Source of the DNA: an uncultured Pseudomonadota bacterium
GTDB lineage: Bacteria; Pseudomonadota; Gammaproteobacteria; Steroidobacterales; Steroidobacteraceae
Direction: 5' to 3'
DNA: 64,000 nt
NCBI GenBank assembly: GCA_903838705.1
Contig: CAILZL010000038.1
Location: 62,001-126,000, forward strand
Under the pieces are notes generated by a model. It saw nothing but the letters and a program-made list of their open reading frames with translations, searched no databases and was not told the DNA's origin. Of the stretch, positions 9,271 through 18,076 are shown one piece after another (within the stretch, counting starts at the first letter, position 1; each line of letters opens with the position of its first letter). Both the position numbers and the translations under genes were made by a program.

Positions 9271-10707
9271 TCATTTGCCGGCACCTGACACTTCGAGCAA
9301 GGACTTTCTGTCCAGTTCAAGTTCCGGACCGGATAAAGGCGTACGCAATGCGTCCTCCAGCTGCCCGAGGGCTTGTTGCATCCGCTCTACGTTATCCAGC
9401 ACTGTCAGTGACTGAGTCGTGACCAGCAGCTGCGCAGCAATTACTTCAATCCTGTCAGCCGCGCCCAGTGTCATGGCTTGTTGCGCCTGCACTGACAATT
9501 TATCAGCTGCATCATGCTGCTTTATTGCTTCCTGCAGGGCCTGCACCGAAGTCAGATATGCCTGATGCGCAGACTCAATCTCGTTCAATATCTGAGATTG
9601 CACCTGCAATACCTGCTCACCCGCCAGTTCTCGGGCAGATTCCGCTTCGGCTATAGGCCCCTGATTGCGGTTGAAAACCGGTAATCCTACTGTCAGTCCC
9701 AGACTGATTTTCTTCACGCCATGATCCCAGCTGAATCCGGGGCCGATTGAAATCTGGGGATACTGATGCCGTACCGCCTGCTGTAGCTCCAGCTCTCGTC
9801 CCTGATAGTTACTCACTGCACGCTCAAGATCCGTTCTGGACAACAATGCCTTATCGCGCAAATGGTTCAACTGCACTTCATCTATAGAAGTTACATGCAA
9901 CACATCATCCCAGACCATCGACTGAGTCTGTAACGCAGTAATTGGCATGCCTGTAGCTGCTGCGATCTGAGCACATGCCGCATTCTGCAACCGTAAACTT
10001 TCCGCCAGATTACTGCGCTCGCGCGCCAACTCCAGCTCCACCTGCAGTGCATCACTGGCAACAGCTTCACCCTGCGTGATGCGTTGCCGATGCAGTTCCA
10101 GTAATTGCTCCTGATTATTGATCGTTCTGTTCAGCAACTGGATACGCTGTGAGCTAATGAAGTAACCAAGCAAGGCGGCGCGTAATTCGCTGCGCACACT
10201 CCAGAGTATTTCAGCATATTCCAGACGCGCAGCATTTAATCCGGTGTCCGCAAGATCCATACGTAATTGTCGATGCAATCCCGCATCCAGCAGCCAGTCC
10301 GTTGTGACAGACCACAGCCACGGAGATTCGGTGCTCTGTGACAGGTTATATTCACTGCCCAGACTCAATGTGGGATTCGGTAAGGCACCGGCGGTAGTTC
10401 TGGCGGCACTGGCCGCTTTCATCTGTGACCTGGCCATCATCAGCTTCGGATTGCGTTCACTTGCCACTACCAGCAACTGCGCACGATCCCATTTCCCAGA
10501 ATAGGCTGGATTCTGCAAATGCAGCGCCGCAAGTCGCGCTGCTAACTGCTCATCAGTCAGAGAAGCTGCTGCAAACTGTTGAGCACTTGAATGCAAATCC
10601 AGAGGCTTAGCCCGGTAATGGGCACACGCAGTCAGCCCGAGCAAGATACCCAGGGTAATGCACAAACGACTCTGACTTGGATTAGTTACCGGCATGCGAT
10701 TAATCAT
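9271..10707 (-). CDS. TolC-family outer-membrane channel of the metal efflux operon
   Basis: Outer-membrane efflux protein with two outer-membrane-factor repeats. The ATG at 10707 leads into a lipoprotein signal (LGILLGLTAC), so the mature protein is probably acylated like CusC/CzcC. The long open frame back to 10782 adds residues with no signal character. Coiled-coil regions typical of TolC are seen (ELARERSNLAESLRLQNAA, EIESAHQAYLTSVQALQEA), as is the repeat motif SLGLTVGLPVFNRNQGPIAEAE. It is first gene of the three-gene operon; the adaptor starts 22 bp after its stop. The start codon is not certain because no strong ribosome site is visible. Confidence 0.88.
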   Translation of the reverse strand: MINRMPVTNPSQSRLCITLGILLGLTACAHYRAKPLDLHSSAQQFAAASLTDEQLAARLAALHLQNPAYSGKWDRAQLLVVASERNPKLMMARSQMKAASAARTTAGALPNPTLSLGSEYNLSQSTESPWLWSVTTDWLLDAGLHRQLRMDLADTGLNAARLEYAEILWSVRSELRAALLGYFISSQRIQLLNRTINNQEQLLELHRQRITQGEAVASDALQVELELARERSNLAESLRLQNAACAQIAAATGMPITALQTQSMVWDDVLHVTSIDEVQLNHLRDKALLSRTDLERAVSNYQGRELELQQAVRHQYPQISIGPGFSWDHGVKKISLGLTVGLPVFNRNQGPIAEAESARELAGEQVLQVQSQILNEIESAHQAYLTSVQALQEAIKQHDAADKLSVQAQQAMTLGAADRIEVIAAQLLVTTQSLTVLDNVERMQQALGQLEDALRTPLSGPELELDRKSLLEVSGAGK

Positions 10708-10960
10708 ACCTGCATAGCTTATCAAGGCGCATCGAACGCCATAGGAAAGAAATGCAAAGTTAGAGAAAAAGGATTTGCCCAATTAGTTAAATCAGGGCTT
10801 TTAATGCTGCTACAGATCCAGATGGCATCTGGCAGAGCGTAGCTGCTCACATTAATTTCAAAAACCACTCAGCCAGCTCAGCTTGGCAGCTTTCCAAACA
10901 GAAGAATATGGGTCTTAGTGGTACCGATTTAATTTATTCTGCGAGTGACAGGTTAAAAAA

Positions 10961-11518
10961 CTACCGGTCATGAAGAAATACAGCGCGACTATCAATAAGC
11001 AGAGAAGGTGCAATCATGTTGACCCAGATAGTCCATAGCCCCAGACCTGCACAGGCAAACAGAACCCACCAGGGCATGGATAATCCAAGCAGAGTCCAGT
11101 TGATCTGGGCACACTCACCTGAACCGGTGAGTACCTTGGTAATAACATCCATAACCGGCAGGATGTCGAGCATGTAGTCAAGGGTTGCACCACAGGCAGC
11201 GACCGTGCCCGGAGGCTGCGCCTGAATCCATACATGTCGTGCGGCGATCAGGATTCCTGATAGTGCCGCCACAAACCCCAGCAAGCCGTAGATTCGGGCA
11301 CCCGTGACCCGCGGATTATGCAGTGCCGCCACCAGAAAAATGGCACCAGCCGCCATGACAGCTATACGCTGGAAGATGCATAACGGACATGGCTCAAAAC
11401 CAAGCCCATATTGCGAATACAGCGCATAGGCTATCAAGCCTGCACATACGAGAAACCCAGCAAAATTACCGATCCGACGATCAGTAATTATTCGTTTCAG
11501 CAGCGTATTCATCAGCAT
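10961..11518 (-). CDS. dsbB: Disulfide bond formation protein DsbB
   Basis: Four-helix inner-membrane oxidoreductase that reoxidises DsbA with quinone. The first redox pair is CPLC (Cys44, Cys47) after TM1. The second periplasmic pair is Cys109 and Cys136 (VAACGATL, GSGECAQ). Length 185 residues is close to the family norm. It follows phoU by 12 bp on the same strand, so it may be co-transcribed with the phoBRU genes, an uncommon neighbour. Confidence 0.95.
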   Translation of the reverse strand: MLMNTLLKRIITDRRIGNFAGFLVCAGLIAYALYSQYGLGFEPCPLCIFQRIAVMAAGAIFLVAALHNPRVTGARIYGLLGFVAALSGILIAARHVWIQAQPPGTVAACGATLDYMLDILPVMDVITKVLTGSGECAQINWTLLGLSMPWWVLFACAGLGLWTIWVNMIAPSLLIDSRAVFLHDR

Positions 11519-11530
11519 CGCTCAAAATAA

Positions 11531-12274
11531 TCATGAAGCAGCGCTGCTACTCCGGGCCTTCAGCTCTTCTTCTACATCTTCGATGCGAATGTGGCGCACA
11601 TCCTTGCCATGCACCATGTAGACCACATACTCACAAATATTCTTGGCATGGTCACCAATTCGTTCGATAGCCCGCGCCACCCACAGCACATCAATTGCAC
11701 GCCGGATTGACCTCGGATCTTCCATCATGAAAGTAATGCACTGACGCTGAATGGCTTCATATTCTTCATCGACCATCCTGTCACGCTTGGCCACAGCCAG
11801 TGCTGCGTCGGCATCCAGTCTTGCGAATGCATCAAGGGCATCATGAACCATCTGCTCAACGGCGCGACCCAGATGCTTGATTTCACGGTAGCGATCCGCA
11901 GGTCGTTCCATCGTTGCCAGCCTTGAACCGATGTAGCCGATTTTTTCCGCTTCATCGCCTATCCGCTCCAGATCAGTGATGGTCTTGATCACTGCCACAA
12001 TCAGTCGCAGATCTGAAGCCGCCGGCGAACGGGTGGCAAGAATGCGATTGCAGTCCTCATCAATGGACACTTCCATACCATTCACACGGTGATCATTGCG
12101 CACAACCTTTTCGGCCGCCGCAGTATCCCCGTTGACCAGGGCCAGCACGGCATTAGCCAGTTGTTCCTCTACCAATCCGCCCATTTGCAGAACACTGGTG
12201 CGCAGACGCTCCAGGTCGGCATTGAAACGACTGAGGATGTGATGTGATAGATCAGCTTTTTCCATTGTTCTCAA
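11531..12274 (-). CDS. phoU: Phosphate signalling protein PhoU
   Basis: Cytoplasmic negative modulator that connects the Pst transporter to the PhoR kinase. The 247-residue protein has the two PhoU three-helix repeats: the first near residues 15-100 (LRTSVLQMGGLVEEQLANAV, EDCNRILATRSPAASDLR), the second near 120-205 (ERIGDHAKNICEYVVYMVHGKD). The metal-cluster motif E-x-x-x-D is visible in DLERIGDEAEKIG and in AIERIGDHAKNI. The gene is 62 bp downstream of phoR. Usually phoU follows pstB; here it is tied to phoBR instead. Confidence 0.95.
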   Translation of the reverse strand: MRTMEKADLSHHILSRFNADLERLRTSVLQMGGLVEEQLANAVLALVNGDTAAAEKVVRNDHRVNGMEVSIDEDCNRILATRSPAASDLRLIVAVIKTITDLERIGDEAEKIGYIGSRLATMERPADRYREIKHLGRAVEQMVHDALDAFARLDADAALAVAKRDRMVDEEYEAIQRQCITFMMEDPRSIRRAIDVLWVARAIERIGDHAKNICEYVVYMVHGKDVRHIRIEDVEEELKARSSSAAS

Positions 12275-12336
12275 CTCCGGGAATGCAACAGGTATACCGA
12301 GTCATCAAAGGAACTGCAACCCTCTTGGCGTTACCG

Positions 12337-13692
12337 CTAATTACCAGCGACAGCCGGATAGGCGCGGGCAGTAATCCGTTCAGGGGGAAAATGGCAGGTA
12401 AATTTACTGCCCTTCCCTAGCTCGCTGTCGATAGTGAGGGTGGCATCATGACGCTGCAGGGCATGCTTGACTATCGCAAGCCCCAGACCGAACCCGCCAA
12501 GATCTCGAGACCGGCCTGCATCGACACGATAAAAACGTTCCGTCAGGCGTGGTAAATCTTCCGCCGCAATGCCGATACCGGTATCGGCTACTGATAAATG
12601 GGCGCCTTCGGAATCCCGCCACCAGCGAATATCCACTCTGCCCTCCGGCGGTGTGTATTTCACTGCATTGGAAATCAGATTGGCAAACACCGACTGCAGT
12701 TCAGTTTCAGCACCTGAGAGACAGACATCAGTGTCGAGTTGCAGATTGATTTCGGCAGGACGACGGGCCAGGCTGAGTACATCCTTGCGCAACAGGGACA
12801 ACAGACCACAGACATCAACGCGCTGGTTATCAGTAAGCTCGCCACTGTTTTCCAGCCTTGATAACTGCAACAGTTCATCAATCAGGATACGCATCCGCTC
12901 TGACTGGCGACGCATTTCGCGCACCGGTTCCTTCCATGTCTCTTCCAGCTCGGTGTCGTCAGCCAGCGCATCAAGATAGCCGGATATAACAGTCAGAGGA
13001 GAACGCAACTCATGTGAAGCATTGGCAACAAAATCCTTGCGCATGGCCTCGATACGGATTTCGTGGGTCACATCACGCACAATCAGCAGTTTCTGCTTGG
13101 ATCCTTCAGCCTGCACCAGGTGAATGGATAACCAGTGCTGCTGCACACCCTGTTGCAACACCGTAACCGAATGGGTGAAATCGCCTCGTTCCAGGTATTG
13201 AACAAATGCCGGATAACGCACCAGATTTTCTATCCGGATACCCACATCGCGTTTTCGCCGCAATCCCAGCCAGCGTTCCGCTTTCTGATTGAACCACAGT
13301 AGCTCGTTGTGCTGACCCAGCAGGGCTGCGCCATCGGGCATCCCTGAAGTCAGACGCCGGAATTCGCGTAACAGATTGGCGACCCGCTGCTTGTGAAATT
13401 GTTTGCGGCGATAGATGCGTGCAATGACCGCTGTCAGCTCACCCCATGGCCCACTGAAATCGGGTGGATGCAGCACACTCCGGAATCGAACCCAACGGTC
13501 CAGTTCCCAGAGATTACGCAGTTGCAGCAACAGGTAAGTTCCCAGACCCAGCGCAAGCCACCATCCCATATTTCCCGCTATCCAGCCAATCAGCAGCGAC
13601 AGGCCAACCACCAGACCCACCCGGCTTGCCAATTGCCAGACGATTCCTGAAAGGTGTGACCACTGATCCCGGGATGAACTTTCGCGACTCAT
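12337..13692 (-). CDS. phoR: Phosphate regulon sensor histidine kinase PhoR
   Basis: Membrane histidine kinase that phosphorylates PhoB under phosphate limitation. Two N-terminal transmembrane segments (about residues 24-40 and 43-58) are followed by a PAS domain (about 115-210, LGQHNELLWFNQKAERWLGL). The dimerisation domain has phospho-acceptor His227 (NASHELRSPL), and a HATPase domain follows with N, G1 and G2 boxes (LISNAVKYTPP, DTGIGIAAEDL, GFGLGLAIV). The 451-residue length fits. It is co-directional with phoB upstream (59 bp gap) and phoU downstream. Confidence 0.95.
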   Translation of the reverse strand: MSRESSSRDQWSHLSGIVWQLASRVGLVVGLSLLIGWIAGNMGWWLALGLGTYLLLQLRNLWELDRWVRFRSVLHPPDFSGPWGELTAVIARIYRRKQFHKQRVANLLREFRRLTSGMPDGAALLGQHNELLWFNQKAERWLGLRRKRDVGIRIENLVRYPAFVQYLERGDFTHSVTVLQQGVQQHWLSIHLVQAEGSKQKLLIVRDVTHEIRIEAMRKDFVANASHELRSPLTVISGYLDALADDTELEETWKEPVREMRRQSERMRILIDELLQLSRLENSGELTDNQRVDVCGLLSLLRKDVLSLARRPAEINLQLDTDVCLSGAETELQSVFANLISNAVKYTPPEGRVDIRWWRDSEGAHLSVADTGIGIAAEDLPRLTERFYRVDAGRSRDLGGFGLGLAIVKHALQRHDATLTIDSELGKGSKFTCHFPPERITARAYPAVAGN

Positions 13693-13751
13693 GTTGCAAT
13701 CAATTATTCGGATGCAGGCATTCTATTCCGGTTATACCGTGGCCTGCCCGT

Positions 13752-14444
13752 CTATTCTGGTTTGGTGGAGAAACGGTATCCGGAACCGCGCACTGTCTGG
13801 ATATATTGATCCACGCCAAACTCTTCAAGCGCCTTGCGCAGACGCCGGATATGTACATCCACTGTCCGTTCTTCGACATAGACATTACCGCCCCAGACAC
13901 GATCCAGTAACTGGCTTCGGCTATAAACCCGCTCGGTATGGGTCATGAAAAACGACAGCAGACGGTACTCGGTCGGTCCCAGCGACACCACTCTGTCCGC
14001 TACTGTGACACGATGACTGCTGCCATCCAGCTTGAGTCCATTCAATTGAATGATCTCTTCGTCATGACCGGGCGCGGCTCGTCTCAGTACCGCAGCAATA
14101 CGTGCCAGTAACTCACGCGGTGAGAATGGCTTGGTAATGTAATCGTCAGCTCCGCTATCCAGTCCGGTAACCTTGTCGTGTTCATCAGCACGGGCGGTCA
14201 GCATGATGACCGGCACATCCCTGGTTTCCTTGTCGCGCTTGAGCAACCGGGTCAGTTCCAGCCCACTCATGTCAGGGAGCATCCAGTCCACCAGAATAAG
14301 GTCAGGTCTTTTGTCGGCAATGCAGGAACGTGCGCGGCTGGTATCGGCTGCTTCACTTACTTCGTATCCACCACGGCGCAAACCAAACGCGATCATTTCG
14401 CGTATCGGCTTCTCGTCTTCTACTACGAGGATATGGGCTGACAT
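13752..14444 (-). CDS. phoB: Phosphate regulon response regulator PhoB
   Basis: OmpR-class transcription factor. The receiver domain has acidic residues near 10-11 and phospho-acceptor Asp53 (LVDWMLPD), with Lys in TKPFSPRE near residue 105. The C-terminal winged helix ends with RRLRKAL and VRGSGYRFS. Length 230 residues is typical. A candidate Pho box 58 bp upstream indicates the usual positive autoregulation. It is expected to bind the other Pho boxes found at pstS, the porin and pstB. Confidence 0.97.
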   Translation of the reverse strand: MSAHILVVEDEKPIREMIAFGLRRGGYEVSEAADTSRARSCIADKRPDLILVDWMLPDMSGLELTRLLKRDKETRDVPVIMLTARADEHDKVTGLDSGADDYITKPFSPRELLARIAAVLRRAAPGHDEEIIQLNGLKLDGSSHRVTVADRVVSLGPTEYRLLSFFMTHTERVYSRSQLLDRVWGGNVYVEERTVDVHIRRLRKALEEFGVDQYIQTVRGSGYRFSTKPE

Positions 14445-14501
14445 AAAATTGCTACTGTTATCACTCTTACAATTGGATGACAGTCATCACAGCAGTTATA
14501 T

Positions 14502-14519
14502 ATGACACATTCATGACAA
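14502..14519 (-). promoter_or_regulatory. Candidate Pho box upstream of phoB
   Basis: On the minus strand TTGTCAT and GTGTCAT (each 6/7 to CTGTCAT) start 11 bp apart. A TGTGAT -10-like element lies about 10 bp after the second half-site. A further CTGTCAT occurs nearby at about 14477-14483. The position fits PhoB autoregulation. Confidence 0.6.
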
Positions 14520-14544
14520 TCGGCACATTTCAGTGACTGGATTG

Positions 14545-15222
14545 TCATGAAGCTTTCACATGCGCAACCTGGTCACGCAAATAGACAGGCAATGCCAGCT
14601 CAGGTGCAACACCTAATCCAGCCTTATAATCACGAAGAGCAAGATACGCAATCTCGCGGGCACGGGGTAGTGCATTTTCTTCAATGACCATTCCTTCGCA
14701 AAGGTCACGTAATACAGGATAAGCACGGAACCCCGTTCCCATGCCTATCCTTGGTAGTGTTTCTTTAAGAACCAGATTTTCAGGCGCCAGCACCTGCTCT
14801 TCAGATGCAGGGATGACCAGTCCATCTACCGCCAAAGCAAAGGTGCCGCTATAAATCTCCGCCATTCGTGCATCCATACAAACCAGCACCCGCTCTGCCA
14901 ATTTCAACCTGCCGGCGGCTTGCTGCGCTACGGCAGCCAGATTGGAAACTGGCAGCAACTTCAATCCGAGGGCATATGCGAGTCCCTGAGCAACGCCTAT
15001 CGCAATACGAACACCTGTAAATGCCCCCGGCCCCCGGCCAAACGCAACGGCATCAAGCTGCTTCAGGCTATATCCGGATTCGTCCAGCAGCTCCTGAATC
15101 ATCGGTAATACCAGGTCGGTATGACCGCGTGGAGTCGGTATGCACCGGTCAATGCATTCTGAATCCTGCAACAAAGCAACTGAGCACTGCTCGGTCGCGG
15201 TATCAATAGCCAGTAACTTCAA
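14545..15222 (-). CDS. tsaB: tRNA threonylcarbamoyladenosine biosynthesis protein TsaB
   Basis: Partner of TsaD in synthesis of t6A37 on ANN-decoding tRNAs; an inactive ASKHA-fold protease homologue. The protein begins MKLLAIDTATEQCSVAL from a TTG at 15222, with GGAG seven bases upstream. It carries the hallmark FGRGPGAFTGVRIAIG loop. A longer frame to 15294 is not family-like. The TTG overlaps the stop codon of the upstream helicase gene (TTGA), so the two are translationally coupled. Confidence 0.93.
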   Translation of the reverse strand: MKLLAIDTATEQCSVALLQDSECIDRCIPTPRGHTDLVLPMIQELLDESGYSLKQLDAVAFGRGPGAFTGVRIAIGVAQGLAYALGLKLLPVSNLAAVAQQAAGRLKLAERVLVCMDARMAEIYSGTFALAVDGLVIPASEEQVLAPENLVLKETLPRIGMGTGFRAYPVLRDLCEGMVIEENALPRAREIAYLALRDYKAGLGVAPELALPVYLRDQVAHVKAS

Positions 15223-17240
15223 GACTCGACTCCAGCATCTACGGTTTCTTTGGACATCGTTACAACATTCAAATGGCGTTGCAGGAATGCACATGCCACA
15301 TCCGGGTCAGAAGTACGCGGCATCGGCGGCAGGCTGTTCAGAAATATGCGGCCATAACTACGTGTAGTCAGGCGACGGTCACATAGCATGATCACGCCAA
15401 AGTCTGCCCGATCACGGATCAGCCGCCCCACCCCCTGCTTGAGTGCAACTACTGCCTGGGGCACCTGCTCTTCCATGAATGCATTACCCCCGCGCTGTTC
15501 GATCATCGCCAGCCTCGCTTTCAAAAGAGGCTCATCAGGAACCGCGAAGGGCAGCTTGTCGATCACCACAACACACAGCGCATGGCCTTTCACATCCACG
15601 CCTTCCCAGAAGCTGCCCGTACCCAGTAACACCGCATTTCCAGCTTCGCGAAATTGCCTGAGCAATTCGTCACGTGGTGCCTCGCCCTGTACCAGCAATG
15701 GATATGGCGGTGCTGTGCCCCACAGGACTCGCAATCGTTCAGCCGCCTCGCGCAATGCACGGTAACTGGTAAATAACATGAATGCCCGGCCACCACTGGC
15801 ATTGATCACCGGCAATGCCGCTTCCACAACTTGTCGAGTGTGGTTTGGGCTGGATGGCATATCCAGCTTGGCAGGCAGATACAAGAGCGCCTGTTGCCTG
15901 AAATCAAAGGGGCTGCCAAGCAGTTGAGCATCCACCTCCGGCATGCCAATTTTTTGCGCAAAATGCTGCAAATCCTTGCTAATTGCCAGGGTGGCAGAAG
16001 TAAATATCCAGGCACCACCCTGCTTCCGGATGAAGTCAGATAACAGTGGCGCCACTTCCACAGGCACATGGTGCAAAACAAAGCCCGCCTTACTGATTGT
16101 CGACCAGCGTACTGCGGCTACCGTTTGAGTATCATTTTGCATTCCTTGTGCAAACAATTCGCAGCGTCCTGCCAGCTCCTCAGCCCGATCACGCAAATTG
16201 CGTAACTCATTCTGGTTTTCTGCATGCTGGTCAATACTCGACATGAAGGCTTTCAGCAAACGCTGAATTTCGTGCAGCGCATCCAACAGCAAATCGGGCC
16301 AGAGACTGGCATCGAGCGTTTCTGGCATACCGATCAAGGTCTCGGTCGCCAATTGTGTTTGCACTTCCACTGCCTGCATCAACTCAAACTGCACTTCAGT
16401 CAGACCAGCAATTTTTGATGACAACTGTTCCTGACACACATCACGTACCAGATCTCGCAATTGACGGGCACTCAGACTGGTACCGAATGCCTGTGATGCC
16501 ACCTCAGGCAACTGGTGTGCTTCATCAACAATCACTGCATCCGTACCTGGCAGCAGGTCACCAAAGCCGTGCTCTTTAAGCAGCAGATCTGCCATCAGCA
16601 AGTGATGATTGACAACCACTATGTCCGCTGCCAATGCCTCACGCCGAGCCGCCATCACGTGACAACGGTCAAAGGCACTGCATTCGGCGCCCAGACAATT
16701 GTCACGGGTGGAGGTGACCCAGGGCCAGATCGGATCACTTTCGCCCAGCGCGGATAATTCACTGATATCACCTTTGCGGGTTTGCATGGACCAGAGCTTC
16801 ACCTTGCGCAGACTCGTGGACAATTCACGCGTTAAACCACGCGCCTCGGCCTGACTCATAGTTGACGACAGTCGATGCTCACAAAGGTAATTGGCTCTGC
16901 CCTTGAGCAATGCCACCCGCACCGGACGCCCCAGAATGTCGGTGATGGTGGGAAGATCACGCCTGAATAGCTGATCCTGCAAGCTGCGTGTACCTGTAGA
17001 AATGATGACGCGTTTACCCGCCAGCAAAGCCGGTACAAGGTAAGCATAGGTCTTGCCGACTCCAGTTCCGGCTTCGACAATCAGGCTGCGTTTTTCAGCG
17101 ATGGCGCGCGCAACCCATCCGGCCATCTGTAATTGTTCATCACGCACGGTAAAACCGGGCAACTGCTCTACCAGCCGCCCATTTGCGCCGAGCAAATCCC
17201 GCAGGTCAAATCTGGAAGTACCCGTCTGCTCTACAGACAT
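15219..17240 (-). CDS. yoaA: ATP-dependent Fe-S helicase, YoaA/DinG family
   Basis: XPD-like superfamily 2 DNA helicase acting in replication-fork repair. From the ATG at 17240 (673 residues) Walker A EAGTGVGKT is at about 56-64. Candidate Fe-S cluster cysteines occur in YLCEHR, DNCLGAEC and DRCHV, and the DEAH box is VDEAHQLPE. Motif VI is seen near QGVGRLIRDRADFG. Length and the absence of an exonuclease domain fit YoaA better than DinG. The start overlaps the stop of the upstream gene (TAATG) and its end overlaps tsaB, forming a tightly coupled three-gene unit. Confidence 0.9.
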   Translation of the reverse strand: MSVEQTGTSRFDLRDLLGANGRLVEQLPGFTVRDEQLQMAGWVARAIAEKRSLIVEAGTGVGKTYAYLVPALLAGKRVIISTGTRSLQDQLFRRDLPTITDILGRPVRVALLKGRANYLCEHRLSSTMSQAEARGLTRELSTSLRKVKLWSMQTRKGDISELSALGESDPIWPWVTSTRDNCLGAECSAFDRCHVMAARREALAADIVVVNHHLLMADLLLKEHGFGDLLPGTDAVIVDEAHQLPEVASQAFGTSLSARQLRDLVRDVCQEQLSSKIAGLTEVQFELMQAVEVQTQLATETLIGMPETLDASLWPDLLLDALHEIQRLLKAFMSSIDQHAENQNELRNLRDRAEELAGRCELFAQGMQNDTQTVAAVRWSTISKAGFVLHHVPVEVAPLLSDFIRKQGGAWIFTSATLAISKDLQHFAQKIGMPEVDAQLLGSPFDFRQQALLYLPAKLDMPSSPNHTRQVVEAALPVINASGGRAFMLFTSYRALREAAERLRVLWGTAPPYPLLVQGEAPRDELLRQFREAGNAVLLGTGSFWEGVDVKGHALCVVVIDKLPFAVPDEPLLKARLAMIEQRGGNAFMEEQVPQAVVALKQGVGRLIRDRADFGVIMLCDRRLTTRSYGRIFLNSLPPMPRTSDPDVACAFLQRHLNVVTMSKETVDAGVES

Positions 17241-17695
17241 TACTGAAATACCACGCGAAAACGTGCCAGCACTACGACCTTGGGGGCCAGTGCATAAGGC
17301 AACTCCCACCGGATATGCGTGCAGGTCTTATCCTGGGCAGCGTTCCGCCCGGATGCGCTGAAAAACGTCTGCCCACCATCATAGGAAAGACTGATCAGCG
17401 CCCCTGCACCACTGGCGGATCCCGCAACATAATGCGTATTGACTGGCAAGGCCTGCACGACCCGCACCTCGCTCAATGGTTGATCGGTGGGGTTATGGAT
17501 ACGCAATGTGTAGAAAATCTCCTGCCCCTGCACCAGCTTTTCAGCAGGCACAAACTGATAACTATCGCCTGAAGAATCGACCGGAACTCGCGATTCGGCA
17601 ATTAACTCCAGCTCAGGCTGGCTGCTGGAGGCAGCCTGAGCAGAGCATGCTCCCCAGAAAACAAGGCCAAAGATCAGTTGCCGGACCAGTTTCAT
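17240..17695 (-). CDS. Secreted DUF11-like protein of unknown function
   Basis: I recognise the fold type but not a function. From the ATG at 17695 the 151-residue product has a signal peptide (MKLVRQLIFGLVFWGACSAQA). It is followed by one Ig-like conserved-repeat region (EIFYTLRIHNPTDQPLSEVRVVQALPVNTHYVAGSA) that matches DUF11-type domains of exported proteins. A longer frame begins at 17752. It precedes the YoaA helicase with a one-base overlap, so it shares that transcript, though no functional link is obvious. Probably periplasmic or surface-attached. Confidence 0.7.
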   Translation of the reverse strand: MKLVRQLIFGLVFWGACSAQAASSSQPELELIAESRVPVDSSGDSYQFVPAEKLVQGQEIFYTLRIHNPTDQPLSEVRVVQALPVNTHYVAGSASGAGALISLSYDGGQTFFSASGRNAAQDKTCTHIRWELPYALAPKVVVLARFRVVFQ

Positions 17696-17752
17696 GATCG
17701 GCGTATGACCCTGTAAATGCCTGCTCGCCCCTATTAATTTTCCAGTCGTCAT

Positions 17753-18076
17753 TGATCCTCTATGAATTCAACCCGAGTTCAGCCACACATTTTCACTTAA
17801 CACAAGCGCAACTTTACCGTAGATGCCCGGATGTCAGGTTTTATGGCGTGCAGCATATGCTTATGCATCAAACTTACACACAAAATTGATCTGATCGCTA
17901 TAATTCCCGGTCTTATAGTTTTCTGGTCGTGGTTTGCTCACACCCTATGTATGCGGTGCCGGGCGGCAGTGGAGCCGCATCTGCAACAGTATCGATCTGG
18001 CGTGAGACAGTAATTGGGGCTAAGCCCCCCGGTTCCCGACTGTTTTGTTTCATCATCCGTGGAGTAGACGGCCGAA
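17753..18076. promoter_or_regulatory. Intergenic region with probable pckG promoter and long leader
   Basis: This 324-bp divergent region holds no convincing gene. On the plus strand a perfect TATAAT occurs at 17899-17904, with no clear -35 at ideal spacing. Transcription from it would give a leader of about 165 nt before the carboxykinase start. The leader contains GC-rich self-complementary segments, including GGGGCTAAGCCCC near 18016-18028. I could not match it to a known riboswitch. Confidence 0.4.
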
